A DNA stretch of 64,000 nucleotides, taken from contig JAOWBW010000222.1 of NCBI GenBank assembly GCA_026119855.1, forward strand, positions 124,001-188,000, read 5' to 3'. The notes under the pieces were generated by a model, which saw nothing but the letters and a program-made list of their open reading frames with translations, searched no databases and was not told where the DNA came from. Shown piece by piece: positions 47,166-58,815 of the stretch; the stretch's first letter is position 1, and every line of letters begins with the position of its first letter. The position numbers and the translations under genes were made by a program. The stretch is from Campanula takesimana. Its lineage: Eukaryota > Streptophyta > Magnoliopsida > Asterales > Campanulaceae.

Positions 47166-50100
47166 ATGAATCCTAACATGTATACACACCTATACTCCCC
47201 TCGAGAAAGAAGGCTTGTCTTTAGGCAGCCTTGCTATTGAGTCCATTTAGTTACACTTCTTTGCGATATGCCTTTAATCATCTCCAAGATGCCCGCCTTC
47301 GTTTTTGCTTAGCACCTTTAAGCCAAGTCTTTTATGATATTTTCTTGTTTGAGAACGACACTTTTTCTTTCACATAATACCTACAAGATAGATAAGGGTA
47401 GTCATTTGCAAAATCTAAGTATAACCTATTTACTTGACATAAGATGGGAATATATTATGCATCAAGAGGACAAACAAATCACATAAATTTTTCGCAATTT
47501 TAATGAAACCATGTTACTTATTCCAAGCGTATCAAAAGAAAAAGCATTATCTCAATATAATCTCTTCAAAATTTCAAGTGTATAACAAGTCATTGTACTC
47601 TTTAAATTGTATCAGTTCTTTTTCTCATCACGATATTAGCACATATCTCACAAAATTTCACGTATACACATAATGCATCATAAAGCTTGCACTTTTAATC
47701 ATTAAACACTATTTTCCCGTGCCACATTTTCCTCTCCACTTCAATCAATATGAAAGCATGCGATTTACTAACTCAACATTTACCACAAGCAAGGATTGAA
47801 CCAAGTCGCAATTAAATTTTCCACAGTGTACTCGCAACAAGATGCAAACTTTATTCATTAACCAAATATTATCCCAATCATTCCACATATGCCAAATAAA
47901 TATGTTAATCGTATAAGCCATCATGTAAATTTACTTAAATACATTTTTTATAATGGACACCTACATTCATCTCATGAAGTAGTTTGCTCATATTAATGCA
48001 TCATATAAATCATATAAATAATCATACATCTTCATTATTTCTATCTACGATTTATTAGAATACAAGTCGCTTGGTTCACTTCAACAATTTTAGAGAGCAG
48101 ATTTCCAAAGAGTCAACAATCACTCCATTCATTTTCAACAACAAATATTTTCATGATCAAATTGAATGCATAAATAAGCATATTAATAAATCACATAAAC
48201 CATAAAGGACACATAGAACTTTCAGAAAGAAGATATGGACTTTTGTTCCTTTAGTATTTCTATATTATGTACCTCTTTCTTAAGTAGTCAAGTGTATACT
48301 ATTTCATACATTGTATATTGCATGATATCATCTTTCATGTTAACAGGCTCATATCCTTGAAATACTTAAGCTCTAACTTAATCACTAATGCATATAGGCT
48401 AGTTAATTTCCATATCAAAGCACGCATAATAATATTGTAACTATATACATTAATCTTTCCCAAACATGCACTTTTATTTGTTATGCATTTCCTTTTATGA
48501 GCATATAAACATATATTATAACATAAACTTTATAACCATTTTGATAAGCATAGTTTCTAAATAATACCCATGAGGAGGCATAAGTATTCATGTTTTAATT
48601 TCAGTCACCCTCTTTTTCTAGCGAAGACACAAATAACCAAGTAACAAAGTTTAGAGGTTTTAAGCATATTCATGTTATCAAATAATGAGGCCACCAATCA
48701 AGTATGAATAACAAAAATGGAAAGAAGTGACCTGATGGGAATTTTGATTCTTGCGGGACGATTTTATCGACAGCCCCGTTTAGCGACAAACCAATTCAAC
48801 AAGTTTTTTCACAAGATTCCTATTTCGTCTTGGCAGGTTGCCATGATTATTGTGACTTGTTGCCCATTCTTTTCCCCGCTCACTTCGTAGGTGTTGATTT
48901 CCTGCAATCACCATCTGCTACTGCCGACAAAAGAGGAGGTGGAAGTTTACTTCTGTCTCCGTCTGCCCTATTTCCTTGTGAACATCCATCTCAAATCTGT
49001 TATTCTGCATATCTTTTCGTAAATGAGCGAAGCATGTATGATCAGTTGCTCAATACATTGAAACCTGTCGAGAAATATTTTTCAACATTCAAAGCATTAA
49101 TAACAATTTCAGCTCTTATTCACCTTATCCATTTTTTGTTTAACTACATTATATTTCTGATCTGTATCACCACAATATACGGTCACGCTAGTTCAGAATT
49201 ATAATAAATGTATAGAAGCAAGGGTATGAAATACTTGACTTGTCTACTAGAACCTTTTATTGAACGGAGAGAGTATTAACAGTTGGTACCCAAACTTTTG
49301 TTGTGTCAAACTCAGGAATTACACCTCTGCTTGTGGTACAAAAGTGACCCAGTTGACGGGTTACAATGTAATACTCTCAATAAAATTGTTATGGGGAAGT
49401 AGATTGTTATACTCATTACTAAAATTACGGTCATGCAAAGCGCATATCAAAATGGGATCAACCTTCAGGGCACACGAGTATATGCGCAAGCTTACTGCTT
49501 GTTGACTATTTTTCTTAGATATCTCAAACAATTTACTAATATAGCAATTTTTCATGATCAAGCAAGCAAATCAAGGTACAACAACTATTGTTACAGGACA
49601 TGCTTTTCAATCACGTACCCAACTCATACTCCCTCCCCCCCCATTAGTTACTTCGCACTTCCAAAAATAATAAGGCATCTTTATTATTTCACCCACTAAT
49701 TCTCTCTCCTACTTATAACATTTATTCCATTAACTTTTTTTTTTTTTAATAATTGTGAAGATTGTAGCAGGACGGGGGGAGTACCAGGTAAATGTTCTTC
49801 ATGTAATAATGAATGGACATATAATCAGATTCATGAATCATATGTATCCCATATAGATAGGCACGGGTTTCATTATTGATCATATTTTCATTTTTGCTTC
49901 TATTAACATGGAGGAGATGACCCATAGTGCACAAACAAAGAATCACCGATTCAATCAGTAATTTAGGGAAGCTGTATCACTGCTTAAAAGAACCTCTGTC
50001 CTATTATAAAGCAAAATGTGCTATGATATAATTAGCCTACCAACTAACTTCTTAGCAATTTGGTAACTTCTAACATATTATACTTTTCATAGTAAAGATA

Positions 50101-51248
50101 CTTGCTGAATTCTAATTCATACATACGAACTGTTTTCTCACCACCTGTGAATTACTGCTTAAGTGTCAAACTAAAATGGACAAAGATTCTTGTTCGAAAA
50201 CAATTGGATCAGTTTCAAATCGAATTTGTTAAGCAAAATCCTCCAACAACCAAAAGCTAAGCTAGTGAATTTTGCAGTCGTCCAACAAGATCACCAATCC
50301 TAAATCAACATCTGTTTGTGCATGACCTTCGAGAGCATAAAAATGACAACCAAATATGATCTAATTCAATCTATTTTACAAGAAAACATAGAATAGAAGA
50401 CATCAAGCTCAGCTCCACCAAGTATGTGTCAATACTTATAATGCACATTTAAATGGTATCATGTAACAAGATTGCTAAGCATGCTTTCGAATCTGAGAAC
50501 ACGAATTCATGTATAATCACTTAATAAAGGGTTTAATCGGAAGGAAAACACCTGATAATGATGGAATGAAGGAGGTCGATTCGACCGGAACAGAGCTTTT
50601 GTAGAACGAAGCTGCTTCTTGGAAGCAAGAAGCTATGCACACGAGCAAGCCAAGAGAACATAAATGGAAGGAGCACACCTGATTCTCGTCAGCGCCTTCC
50701 TTGTGATTCCTCCTTGTGATTCCGCAATCGATTGTTTGTGACTTGTCAGTGCCTTCATTTCCTGGCAATTTCCCTCTCCCGACGAGCGAGCCCAAGGTTA
50801 ACGGCAACATCTGTTTGTTCCGGCGTGATTATCACCATCCAGGCTTGAAGTCGCGATTTCGAGGCTTCGCCGCGGTGAGATTAACATCGGCGACTTCCAA
50901 ATCGGATCCCGCCTTTGGGGTTTTGTCGCTGCCAATTTCGCCTGTGATTTCCCTGATGCCGGCGAGATCTGAACAATACAAGATATTTTCCTTTGCGCGT
51001 GAACGCGTGTAAAACGTGTTAGATCCACTTCCCCTTTGTCTGGTATCGCGTGTGTAGATCTAGCCGGAATCTGGTTTCGCCGGTGATAGCATCAGACAAC
51101 ATCAGAAAAATGAGGGGGCGGCGATTGTACCAATGATTCCTTCTGATCGATTTTTTCCCTTCGTTCGTATCTGGCCCCATTCTTCATTTTTTGCCTCTGA
51201 TCCCATTAATGAAGTCCTCTTGCTCTGATCCAGACGGAGAAGAGATGC
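47166..51248 (-). other. 5' internal region of the outer element, non-coding
   Basis: Long AT-rich sequence to about 48730, then mixed, then GC-richer sequence at 50600-51248 that reads on the - strand like a leader or captured gene segment with several short open frames, none recognisable. Just inside the 5' LTR on the - strand, TCTGGATCAGAGC (about 51220-51232) resembles a damaged Met-tRNA primer site. One Stowaway MITE (49629-49781) is inserted. No gag or pol is seen. Confidence 0.5.
49629..49781. mobile_element. Small Stowaway-like MITE
   Basis: Starts CTCCCTCCCCCCCCATTAG and ends CAGGACGGGGGGAG with TA on both sides (49627-49628, 49782-49783). 153 bp, non-coding. Confidence 0.8.
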
Positions 51249-51703
51249 TGATGCGTCCTCCAAAAAATGGGCTGCAACCGGGTCCGAGCTCGTAGTCTAG
51301 AAAGGATAACGGCCTTCTTTTCTGTCATGATCTGCACACACACAACCGTGAGCTAAACGGCTAACGCCCCTCCGGCGTGAGAGTAAGCAACAGGATGTCA
51401 AGAATAACAATAGAAAGCACGTATATGTAAATGGTGGCTGTAAGTGTGCTTGTGAACTTACCATTTAGGGTTCAAGATGTCCCTTATATAGCTTCCTCCT
51501 CATGTGCCAAGCATGTGATTCCCCCATTTCTTGAGCCCTAAACCCAGATTTCTTCTCCCCCCCTCTTATTTAGATAAGCCTCCTTCATAAATAAAAGCCC
51601 ATTAGCCACTTTAGTTAAATCAAACTTCATTTTGGGCCTATTCTATAGTCAAGAGCCATTTACCATCAACTTGATCCAAAATTATTTCATTATTGTAGCA
51701 TCA
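51249..51703 (-). repeat. 5' LTR of the outer element
   Basis: 455 bp, TGATGC...GCATCA, nearly identical to 19297-19764 apart from a 13-14 bp gap and scattered substitutions. It is followed by ATTTC, matching the flank before the other LTR. Confidence 0.85.
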
Positions 51704-51788
51704 ATTTCCTTTTTGCCCAGCACAAAAAATATTGCGTTTCTAAAATTGGTACTTATTTGTAAACGCACAAACAAAGTACAAACAAATA

Positions 51789-52040
51789 CTCCATTCCAGA
51801 AAGATAGTCTCATTTTAACTTTTAATAGTCAATAAAAATGAACTTTGACCAACCATTGACGACGATCTAATTATTCTAGTGAAATTCCAAAATTTGTAAT
51901 TGATGAATCATTAAGTGATTTATCAATAACAATTTTTAGAATTTCATTGTGATCATTAATTAACACTAATATTTGGTCAAAGTTTATTTTTGTTGACCAT
52001 AAAAATTCAAAATGAGACTATCTTTTTGGGACAGAGGGAG
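51789..52040. mobile_element. Stowaway-like MITE (family 2, copy 2)
   Basis: CTCCATTCCAGAAAGATAGTC and GACTATCTTTTTGGGACAGAGGGAG are inverted, with TA on both flanks (51787-51788, 52041-52042). 252 bp; related to 5486-5736. Confidence 0.88.
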
Positions 52041-52213
52041 TAATTAACAATCTTTAAAATATTAACAAGTTAAATGTGACTTTTATAACATTACGAAAGT
52101 AGTATTTGTTTTAAAATGTTACTTGTGGATCTTATGTCAAATATCTGAAATTCACGACCTAAAGTGAGAATAATGATTATGGTGAAAATCTTTTGAATAT
52201 CAGATTAAGCATA

Positions 52214-52449
52214 CTCTCTCCGTCTTTTTAATATGTTCACTTTAGGTCAACGGGAGTAAACTTTGACCAAACATTTAATATCAATCTAATTATGCTAATG
52301 AATTTCTAAAAATTGTAATTGATAATAATCATTTAATTTATCAATAATAATCTTTTAAATTTTATTAACATTGTTAGATTGATATTAAATGTTTGGTCAA
52401 AGTTTATTCCCGTTGACCAAAAGTAAACAGACTAAAAAGACGGAAGGAG
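52214..52449. mobile_element. Stowaway-like MITE (family 2, divergent copy 3)
   Basis: CTCTCTCCGTCTTTTTAATATG and its complement at the right end, TA on both flanks. The inverted repeats extend far inward (GTCAACGGGAGTAAACTTTGACC pairs with GGTCAAAGTTTATTCCCGTTGAC), so the whole element is a long hairpin. Confidence 0.9.
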
Positions 52450-52800
52450 TATTTAGATTTGGCTTAATTTTAAAATGCCTGCTAGAAGATAGGCAGCATC
52501 AATATAATTTAGTAAAGGGACAGCCAACTCATAGAGGGGAGTTTTGGAGACAAAATACCATGAAAAGTGTGCATAATGTTTAGGACCATGCATACTTTAA
52601 TTAGTTGCTAAAATAATATATCTCTGAAGGCTTGTTCAGATAATTGCTTGCATGCCTACCATGTGAGTAAGTCATGGCAAATGCAGTTTGTGTGTGTCTA
52701 TCTCTTACTAGTTCAGTAGTTGTAAATCGCAATGTGTATTTCCAATGAAAGTGGGAGTTCTCCAACATTCAACTTTACAGTACTTCTTTTTTTCTTGACT
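52450..52800. other. Intergenic, no gene seen
   Basis: AT-rich spacer with no recognised feature. Confidence 0.5.
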
Positions 52801-53020
52801 AAAACTCATGTGCGAACAGCATAACCCGTCTCATCCATTGACGGGTCGGTTTTTTACCCACCCGCCCGACCCACTGAACCGGTTCCAGGATCTAGGGTCG
52901 AACCTGCCACGTGGCAGCCTCTCATAGGCCATTTTTTTTTTAATTTTTATATTTTTTTTTTGTTTTTTTTTGGGTTTGTCAAAAGTAATAGTTACTATAA
53001 CATAATGTAATGACTGTATA
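52801..53020 (+). mobile_element. TIR-X element copy 3, cut by SIRE-D
   Basis: Begins CTCATGTGCGAACAGCATAACCCGTCTC, matching the left end of 17489-18660, and continues through the CCACGTGGCAG and TTTGTCAAAAGTAATAGTTACTATAA segments. It stops exactly at the TGTTGG start of the SIRE-D LTR. Confidence 0.75.
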
Positions 53021-54606
53021 TGTTGGGTATGCAAATTTATAAACCACTCCTATTACCTAGATTTGATTGATCCCATGACCTAATTTTATCTTTTGTGGAC
53101 TTTAGGATATATTGTAAGAAGTGTTAAACTTCATTTTTAGCATAGTCCACTTTGATAGTATAGGCTTTAGATTGATAGGCTGAAAATTTTCTAAGTCTGA
53201 AATTTCAGTGGTCAAGACCTTGACCGTGAATTCACTTGACCGTGGTAGACCACCTGACCGTGGAAGACCACTTGACCGTGAATCACTTGACCGGAAGTCA
53301 GTGACCGTGAGCTTTGTGGCATACCTTGACAGGTCACATTTGACCCCTCGACCGCAAGCCACTCGACCGTGAGGCCTTGACCGCAAATGAAGAAGTTGTC
53401 CAAGAAACCCAAGTTTGTTTAAACTTAACCATGGTCAGACTATGGTTAGTTTAGAACGTTGCAGAACTTGGATCCCAAGTAATTCAAATTTGAGTTCATC
53501 TAAGTGGGACCACCTCTTCTCTGCAGAAAGGACAAACTCAGACTGAGCTCCAATCAGAATTCAACAGCTCACTGTCCTTCAACTTGGAGCCCAAGTATTT
53601 CCCAACAGCTACTTTCTCATTCAAGGCTATAAATAGCCCTTAAGTTCTTCATTGAAAATAGCTGAGATTTAAAAGAGAGAAATTGCTGTTGAAATACTTG
53701 GTGATTGAAGATCATACTCAAGATTTCCAGAATCCTTTGAATCTTCAAAGAACTCACATTCAAACCTTCAAAGATCTCCAGCAACAAACAAGTCATCTCA
53801 AGCCTTGTAACACTTAAGATTCATTAGGCTCTACAATCACTTAGATTTTAAAGAGCTTCTGATTCTTACACACACACTCACCCCAATTGATCAATCACAT
53901 AGATTGAATCAAAAGGGATACACTGGTCTAAGTCTAGGATTTATTCTTCATAGAAAGTAGGTGTTGATTCAAAGCTTCATCTCTGTAATCTGTACACTCA
54001 AGAATCAATATATACCTCCATTCAAAATCCAAGACTGACCATCTTGGTAAAAGACGTAGATCTTTTAACAGATCGAACTTTTCCAAATACTTGTGTCATT
54101 TTACTTTCTGCAAATTTACTTTCAAGCATTGTTCATCTTGTTCTTTATTGTTCATATTAATCTTGTTTGTCGTTTAGTGTTTGATCTTACAGATATTCAA
54201 ACTTATTGTGAATTGTGTTTGTTTGTTCTCCACATTGCCTAAGTTAAAATCTGACTAACTTATTTTTTGCCAAAACTTCTAAGACAACAACTTTCAAACT
54301 CAACCATATCTTGACCGCAAATCTCTTGACCGCATAACTCTGACCGCATCTCACTCGATCGGAAAACTCTTGACCGTGAGTGAGCTTCTATACTTAGAGA
54401 TTTTTATCAAAACAACCTTACCTTATTTCTATCGAAAACTTCCGCTGTGCATATTACACCTTGACCGCACGGTTTATTACGTGACCGCAAAACTCAAGAT
54501 TGTAAGCACTTAGTTGAATTTTGAAAAAGGGTTGAAATTTTAAGTAGGCTATTCACCCCCCTCTAGCCTCCTTTCTCATACCCTTGTTGTGTCTTTGGGA
54601 CCAACA
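53021..54606 (+). repeat. SIRE-D 5' LTR
   Basis: 1586 bp, TGTTGG...CCAACA. TATA box TATAAATA at 53628-53635. TTGACCGTG/TTGACCGCA words: about eleven at 53205-53395 and seven at 54306-54495. The U5 block TTCCGCTGTGCATATTAC is at about 54440. Confidence 0.93.
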
Positions 54607-54608
54607 AG

Positions 54609-54620
54609 TGGTATCAGAGC
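54609..54620 (+). other. Primer-binding site of SIRE-D
   Basis: TGGTATCAGAGC, two bases after the LTR end. Confidence 0.95.
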
Positions 54621-54677
54621 ATACACCTTTATAAAACCTCTTTTTTTCAAGCTTAACAGCTTGGGTGCCGATTCAAA

Positions 54678-56963
54678 ATGGCAAGTCAGAAAACTATGGC
54701 AACGGTTAACTTCATTTACGTTCCAGCGTTCGACGAAGATAATTTTGACGTATGGAAGCACAGCATTCTAACCCAGTTCTACTCCATGGACGAGCAACTT
54801 GGTGATTGTCTTACCATTGGACCATACTTCCCAATGAAAGCTAATCCGGATCCAGAAACCAATGGTGCAAATCCGATTATCAAGAAACCAAAAGCTGAAT
54901 GGACCGATGAAGAGAAAAGACTGGTTGGAATGGATGTGAAAGCAAAGAGCATACTTTTAAGTACCTTGAGTACGTCACACCGTCGACAGATCATGGAATG
55001 TTCTACTGCAAAAGAACTTTGGGATGCAATTGAAGATTACATCGAATGAGATCAAGCTTGCAAGGAAAGCAAAAAGTTTGCAATTCAAAGAAGATTCAAC
55101 AACTTTGCTAAGATCCCCGGTGAATCACTTAGAGCCACTTATGATCATTATTGTGAGATCGTGAGTACTTATACAGCACTCGGAAAGAAGCTTACCAAGA
55201 AAGAAATCAATGTTAATTTTCTTGCCGCTCTTGGTTCTCAGTATCTTCACAAAGGAAACACTCTTAAAGATACCAAGCTACTAGATGATATGTCTCTCAG
55301 AAGCCTCTATGCCAACCTCAAGGTTTTTGATATCAAGCTCCATAACATTGAAGAAATGGAAGGAAAAACTAAGAATTTATCGTTGGTCGCTCAAAAGAAA
55401 GAAGTGATTGAGGAAGAAGATCCAAAAATCTCCACATCTGATCTATTAGATATGGACGATGATGACTTTGCTATGTTCATGAAAAGATTTCAAAAGTTCA
55501 AAAAATCAGCAAGGCCCGGATCATCCAGCAAAGCTCCAGCAAGGTTCTCAAGGAGCAGCTCAACAAGTAAGAAAGAGTACTCCAACTTCTCAAAGAAGAA
55601 AGAGGATCTCGTTTGTTTTAATTGCAGGAAACCCGGTCATTTCGCTTCAGAATGCCCAATTCCCAAGTATGAGTATATGAAGAAGAAAAACAACTTCAAT
55701 CCAAGATACTCAAAGCAAAAGGGGATGGTTGCTGAAGAGGACTCTACCACAAAAGAATTAGCTACCTGGATAGAGTCAGATTCTGATGAAAGCGATGAGG
55801 ATTCTGAAGAAGGTCACATCTGCTTGGTCGTTCGTTCCGATGATGAGGATAATAATCAATTCACACCCAATGTGAAACCCAAACGGAAGAGTTACACGGC
55901 TGATGAACTTGCTGACAAAGGATTCCTAACTCCATTTCAAAGGAATGGTGATCTTCTATTTTCAAGATGTGATGTGAGTGCAGCAAAGAAGGCTCTACTA
56001 AACCCCAAAGTGAAGGAAGTTCTGTCGACCCCACCTCAAGTCAAGTTTGACATTTCCCCCGATGAACAAGAAAAGATGTTTGCAAAAGCTGAACAGGTAA
56101 TTAGTAAATTCTCTGGCATGAAGGAAGCTTTAGCACTTTCAACTGAAGAAATTTCCCAGCTTAAGACGGAGAAATCTCTATTAAGATCTGAACTCACCCT
56201 TCTTAAGGAGCAGATCAAGAGTATGACTCCTCTTACTGATCGAAACCGTTTCTTAGAAGAACAAAATGCCATATTTAAAGTTAAAAACGAAGAATTGGCT
56301 ACTGAGATAAACGACCTGAAAAGGATCACTAATGAGTGGACCAATTCTCGTGTCACCATAGAACAAATCTTAGAATCCCAAAAGTCTAGTGGTGATAAGG
56401 AAGGCTTAGGATTCCAAACTAGTGACAACTTTAAATGTGCATATTGTTGTGAAAGAGATGAGAAATTTACCAAGCAAACTTTGGAAGGGTCAAAAGCTAA
56501 ACATCAAGGATCTAAGGGTAAAAGACAAGAACCAAAGAAGAAACTAGAGTTCCATTATGTCTACCCTAAGTATCAAACTGGCAAGGCTTCAAAGTTGAAA
56601 GAAAAAGTCATGGAAGATTCTACCGCAGAGGAATACTCTGGTAAGGTACATGAACATGACCGCGCATCAACCTCGAGACCCGGTCGAGCAGCCTTCCGCG
56701 GCATGTCGACCGCAGACAAGGGTTATGCGGTCAAGCTCAAGAAATTGAACTTTGTTCAGGAGAGATCTTCCATACCAGTTAACAATGTTGTGCTCAAGAC
56801 CTCAATGAAGTTTGTTAACCCTCAGTTGGGTGGCTTCCACCATTGTTCTGTGTGTGATGGTTATGGTCACAAGGCTGCTGAATGTCTTTTAAGATTCACA
56901 CCAAATCCCAGAAGGCTTAAACGCCCTTCTGTGAGGTAAGTGTGGGTTGTTAAAAGTTGCTAA
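54678..56963 (+). pseudogene. SIRE-D gag (two nonsense codons)
   Basis: Same architecture as SIRE-B gag: Gag domain (FDEDNFDVWKHSIL, KELWDAIEDYIE), CCHC knuckle CFNCRKPGHFASEC (intact), acidic SDSDESDEDSEE block, coiled coil (EISQLKTEKSLLRSELTLLK) and C-terminal knuckle CSVCDGYGHKAAEC (intact). The single frame is broken by TGA at 55047-55049 (Gly in B) and by TAA at 56937-56939, eight codons before the natural stop at 56961-56963. The rest of the protein is well preserved, which suggests recent inactivation. Confidence 0.93.
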
Positions 56964-57070
56964 CCCTTTGGACCCAAAAGAATAAAAAGGGGACCTCGTT
57001 CTTAAATGTTTATTTTGTAGGTCCTCTGCTTAATGGCTGGACACTCCAAGGATAAATCAAGTTTATGGTA

Positions 57071-57419
57071 TTGTGAATACCCCTTTCCGATGAAGCGACG
57101 CATGGGAAGTATATTGTGATTATTTTTATTTACAAAAGGAATATTCATAACGACATTAAAATCATGACAGTCGCCACGCCGTTTTAATTAAAGACAAAAC
57201 ATTGAAAAAAACATTTTTAGTGGGTTCGGGGGTCAAATTACAACAAGAGAAGAATATTGAACGTTATCACTCCTATTGCCCGAATTGATCGGTCTTTCTA
57301 TCATGATGAATGTGTTAGTAGTGTGTTAGTGATTTAGACCGGATCCGAAAATTTCCTACGTTCCTCTCAATGTGAGAAGCTCAGGTCAGCGTAGTTCGCA
57401 CATAATTAGAATAGGCAGG
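57071..57419 (-). mobile_element. Tat-like Gypsy fragment
   Basis: On the - strand it reads GAACTACGCTGACCTGAG then GAACGTAGG, the same type of block as in the Tat 3' UTR at 41607-41655, followed by GGCGTGGCGACTG and a purine run before GTATTCACA. It is probably the 3' end of a Tat internal region, joined to SIRE-D on one side and cut by the Athila LTR on the other. No coding sequence. Confidence 0.5.
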
Positions 57420-58815
57420 TGTTAGGTTATTTCCGCAAGTGCACGGGTTATTGTAGTATAGATAGTGCAAGAGCGAGTCGATACCACGAGGACAACTTAC
57501 TTATAAAAATGTTTTGCTTTGAATAAGAAATTAAAGAAAAGAAAATGATTGGGGGTTATAAAATTGTTTTGTCACTGAACTAGATATATATTGCAAAATA
57601 CTCTAACTTTGAATGAAAACTCTTATGAAGAAATACTTCCCGGGATTGGGATTCGAACAATCAAACGTTCACCAAGTTAATCATGCTCTTTTGATTAAAT
57701 GTTCATTTTTTAACAAGGATGGTACGCTATTCATGTTACTTTCTCATTGGTCAAGCTAAGTAACAAATGTATTTTAATACTAACACGGCCTTTCTCTCGA
57801 GGGTTCCGTACATTAGTGAAAACCCATTAAGTTCATGAAAAATCCACGTACTTCCACTCAAGGAGCACCCCTAGGCCATTAACCTACTCTCGTGATTAAT
57901 GAAACCCAGTCTATTCATATGGTTCCGTTAGTCAAGATTCCACTCTCGCTCCATCTCTTGACTAACTAAGATTCATACAAATCATGGAGCTCATCATGGT
58001 TGTAGGCGTTTTAGTACAATATGAAGAGATTGTTTAAGATGAAGAGAATAAAAATAGAGCATAATTAAAGTTGATGAACATATGGTGTTGAATTCCAACC
58101 CCGAGAAAAAGGGAGAATTACTCACAAGCCATTTGTGAAATCAAAACATGAACAAGATAAAAATAATAAGGAGAGATGAGAAACACTTATTCAGATTTGG
58201 ATGAAGACAAATGGCTGAGAATAACTCTGTAAGAATATTTATTGCTTTTCCTCAAGAACACCTCCAAAAAGATATAAAATAATAATATTTGAGACTAAAA
58301 TTTAGTAGAGTAATGTTACAATAAATTCTCCCTCTTTAAACTACTGGTTTCTAGTCTTTTATATAGGCCATGGAGGAAGAGATGTGCTTTTTCCCGGAAG
58401 GTTTCTTGAAAAGGTGCCTTTTGGAGAAATCTGAAAAGTTGTTGAACAGGGGTGCTCGGCCGAGTCAAGGAAAAGTGCTCGGCCGAGCAAGCCTTTGAAA
58501 ATAAATCTGCCTTTCTGATTCCCTATGCTCGGCCGAGTCAAGGGTGGTGCTCGGCCGAGCACCTGGGCGGGTCTTGAACATGGTCCGGGCTGGTTTGACT
58601 TGGTTAAATTGTTCCATCTTCAACCTTTTTGCTCCGATTCACTATATGAGTCATATTTTAACCCGAAAGACCTGTTTTAACCACAAAGTAACACCAAGCA
58701 TCATATCCAAATAAAAGATGTAAATAGAGATAAAAATTGACTAAATAAAGCTAGGAATTGGGATAAAAAAGTATGTAAAATATATCATAAAAGACTACAA
58801 AATAGTCGTTTATCA
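57420..58815 (-). repeat. Athila 3' LTR
   Basis: 1396 bp; on the - strand TGATAAACGAC...CCTAACA, preceded by TTTAAGTGTGGGGGGGT. TATA box CTATATAAAAG at about 58359-58369. Four CTCGGCCGAG palindromes stand 85-190 bp ahead of it. CCCGTGCACTTGCGG lies near the 3' end, as in many Athila LTRs. Confidence 0.8.
58455..58559. repeat. Four CTCGGCCGAG palindromes in Athila U3
   Basis: Exact copies at 58455-58464, 58478-58487, 58528-58537 and 58550-58559. Two are extended to GCTCGGCCGAGC and two are followed by TCAAGG. Confidence 0.97.

Larger units (their letters stand above)
19297..51703 (-). mobile_element. Outer LTR retrotransposon, LARD-like, carrying nested insertions
   Basis: Two near-identical LTRs of 468 and 455 bp, both bounded by TGATGC...GCATCA, lie 31.5 kb apart. 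The 5-bp direct repeat ATTTC is outside each (19292-19296 and 51704-51708). A purine tract (complement of GAAGCCCCCTA) abuts the left LTR, so that is the 3' LTR and the element is on the - strand. A TATA box reads on that strand inside each LTR. Its own interior (19765 to about 20640 and 47166-51248) shows no gag or pol, so it resembles a large retrotransposon derivative. Everything between about 20640 and 47165 is later insertion and rearrangement. If instead these are two solo LTRs, the matching flanks would be coincidence. Confidence 0.75.
53021..57070 (+). mobile_element. SIRE-D, 5' part of a Copia/SIRE element (GACCGCA/GACCGTG motif)
   Basis: 5' LTR, primer site, leader, gag and the first codons of pol (ATGGCTGGACACTCC at about 57032), then an abrupt change of sequence at about 57070. 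The rest of pol, the env-like gene and the 3' LTR are absent. The private motif is dense in both LTR clusters and in the last part of gag. Confidence 0.88.

Noticed and set aside
48830..49204. 124-codon open frame that might be a host gene exon
   Set aside because: It lies in the non-coding interior of the outer LTR element, opposite its strand, with no recognisable domain; a captured fragment cannot be excluded.
50517..51028. GC-richer open frames on the - strand as outer-element gag
   Set aside because: No Gag motif, knuckle or protease is visible; more like leader or captured sequence.
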